Assembly: GCA_020629815.1 (NCBI GenBank)
Contig: JAHDCN010000168.1
Location: 1 to 6,303 of the forward strand
DNA from: Verrucomicrobiota bacterium
Lineage (GTDB): Bacteria > Verrucomicrobiota > Verrucomicrobiia > Verrucomicrobiales > DEV007
DNA: 6,303 nucleotides
Direction: 5' to 3'
Numbering within the stretch: the stretch's first letter is position 1; the number at the start of each line of letters is the position of its first letter. The translations under genes were made by a program, and so were the position numbers. Below the pieces are notes generated by a model. It saw only the letters and a program-made list of their open reading frames with translations, had not been told where the DNA came from and searched no databases. This document shows positions 4,949 to 6,303 of this stretch, piece after piece.

Positions 4949-6303
4949 ATGAGTCGGTTTCTTGTTTGTGCGTGCAGTGTGGTAATTCTTTTCGGCTCGG
5001 TGGTCCGGGCAGATTCCTTCAGGGCCGGTGTGGCGAAGGTGGATATCACCCCGGAGAAATGGCCGATTCGGTTGGTGGGGAGTTTCAGTTTACGTTTGGC
5101 GGAAGAAGTCCACGATCCTCTTCATGCCCGCTCACTGGTTCTTGATGATGGCAAAAAATCCGTGTCACTGACCGTGGTGGACAATTGCCTGATTCGTCGG
5201 GACGTGTTGGATCAAGCGAAACAGATCGCTTCGGAAAAGACGGGTATTTCGGCAGCGAATATGCTGATTTCCTCCACGCACACGCATTCTGCCCCACCGG
5301 TCACGACCAAGGCAGAAACTCCGCAGGAGAAAGCCTATCTGAAGCTGGCGATCAATGGTATCGCGCAGTCAATTGTGGCAGCGCATGAGAACCTGCAGCC
5401 CGCTGCGGCAGGTTTTGGCAGCTCTTCGGTTCCTGATGAAGTATTCAATCGTCGCTGGTTTTTGAAGCCGGGAACGATGCCGGCTAATCCGTTTGGCGAG
5501 ACTACTGACCTGGTGAAAATGAATCCGGGTCGTGGTCCGCATTTGATTTCCCCGGCAGGCCCGACGGATCCGGAGGTCGCTGTCCTGTCTGTGCAGAATG
5601 CAAAAGGGAAACCGCTCAGTGTCTTTGCGAACTACCCTCTACATTATGTGGGTGCCGTTCCCAGAGGTCAGGTATCGGCTGATTACTTTGGCGAGTTTGC
5701 CCGATTGATTTCCGTGCGCATGAGGGCGTCAGGAGATGGATTTCTCGGGATTCTCTCCAACGGAGCCAGTGGTGACATCAACAATGTGAATTTTCGCGAT
5801 GGCCGACCACCGCGTGAGCCGTTTGAACAAATTCGGCAGGTGGCAGGCAAGGTAGCGGATGCCGCTTATGTCGCTGTAGGCGAGACTAGGTATGCCAAGG
5901 ACATCACTTTGGACATGCGGGAGCGTGTGGTGACCCTGCAGGTGCGAAAGCCCGATGAAGATCTGGTGAAACGCTGCCGGAGTTATCTGGAAAAAGAGGA
6001 CAAAGACAAGGAGTTGCCGCGTTTGGCGAAAGCCTATGCGCAGCGTGTGCTGAATCACATCGAGGAACCGGATGAGATTGAATGCAAAATTCAGGCGATT
6101 CGGATTGGCGAAACTGCTCTGGTGACATTGCCCTTTGAAGTCATTGTGGAGATCGGCCTCGATCTGAAATCGCGTAGTCCGTTTGAAAACACAGTTGTCG
6201 TTGAATTGGCAAATGGGGCCTATGGCTATCTCCCGACAAAGGAGCAACATGCTCTCGGTGGCTACGAGACCTGGCTGACCACGAGTCGAGTGCAAAAGGA
6301 TGC
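4949..6303 (+). CDS. Secreted neutral/alkaline non-lysosomal ceramidase-family protein (partial, 3' end outside window)
   Basis: The frame opens at ATG 4949 and stays open to the right edge (451 complete codons), so the C-terminus is missing. The N-terminus MSRFLVCACSVVILFGSVVRA-D is a likely signal peptide cleaved near residue 21. The mature protein starts with FRAGVAKVDITP, the hallmark opening of the ceramidase N-terminal domain family (PF04734 type). Further family motifs are STHTHSAP at 109-116 (zinc-binding histidine region), NYPLHYVG at 228-235 (second metal histidine), SADYFGEF at 243-250, LSNGASGDINN at 269-279, TLPFE at 393-397 (probable metal glutamate) and NGAYGYLPT at 422-430 before a GGYE. 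Characterised members hydrolyse the amide bond of ceramides; many PVC homologues have unknown substrates, so lipid specificity is not claimed. It follows the TolB-like stop by 56 bases with no clear terminator, so it may be the fourth gene of that operon. It has no Shine-Dalgarno. Confidence 0.92.
   Translation, partial: MSRFLVCACSVVILFGSVVRADSFRAGVAKVDITPEKWPIRLVGSFSLRLAEEVHDPLHARSLVLDDGKKSVSLTVVDNCLIRRDVLDQAKQIASEKTGISAANMLISSTHTHSAPPVTTKAETPQEKAYLKLAINGIAQSIVAAHENLQPAAAGFGSSSVPDEVFNRRWFLKPGTMPANPFGETTDLVKMNPGRGPHLISPAGPTDPEVAVLSVQNAKGKPLSVFANYPLHYVGAVPRGQVSADYFGEFARLISVRMRASGDGFLGILSNGASGDINNVNFRDGRPPREPFEQIRQVAGKVADAAYVAVGETRYAKDITLDMRERVVTLQVRKPDEDLVKRCRSYLEKEDKDKELPRLAKAYAQRVLNHIEEPDEIECKIQAIRIGETALVTLPFEVIVEIGLDLKSRSPFENTVVVELANGAYGYLPTKEQHALGGYETWLTTSRVQKD

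Noticed and set aside
5729..6295. 188-codon open frame on the minus strand
   Set aside because: It lies wholly opposite the ceramidase-family gene, whose conserved motifs run through the same bases.

Overview
The window reads as a chromosomal segment of a Gram-negative bacterium of the PVC group. My best guess is Verrucomicrobiota (Opitutae/Puniceicoccales-like), with Planctomycetota as the alternative. Supporting this are a TolQ-type channel with a 'FSQPIFPGKILLW' N-terminus, a periplasmic TolB-like protein, a secreted neutral-ceramidase-family protein of a kind common in these phyla, and the lack of a recognisable Shine-Dalgarno sequence before the starts I could inspect. The assignment is inferred from memory of family sequences and was not checked by search. 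I see no mobile element, CRISPR array, tRNA or rRNA.

Layout. Positions 1-69 may hold the last 22 codons of a rightward gene. Positions 70-176 are a convergent intergenic stretch with two weak hairpins. Positions 177-1980 carry a leftward two-gene housekeeping unit: a tRNA-dihydrouridine synthase (promoter-proximal), then a coiled-coil protein with a C4 zinc ribbon (COG1579/zf-RING_7 type). Positions 1981-2113 are a strikingly AT-rich divergent promoter region. From 2114 rightward runs a tight cluster: a TolQ/ExbB-like inner-membrane protein with a long acidic tail, a small single-pass membrane protein with a histidine in its membrane helix (TolA/TonB-like position and anatomy), a periplasmic TolB-like beta-propeller and, after 56 bases, a secreted neutral/alkaline ceramidase-family protein that runs off the right edge.

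How the genes may work together. Gene order and topology mimic tolQ-(tolR)-tolA-tolB, the envelope-spanning Tol machine. Three things are unusual. No TolR/ExbD gene is present. The TolQ-like protein has hydrophobic residues or glycine where canonical TolQ/ExbB carries the polar pore residues. No pal gene follows tolB in the visible part; the next gene encodes a secreted hydrolase. The most interesting hypothesis here is therefore a divergent Tol-like envelope complex that may not conduct protons, or that borrows a TolR/ExbD from elsewhere.
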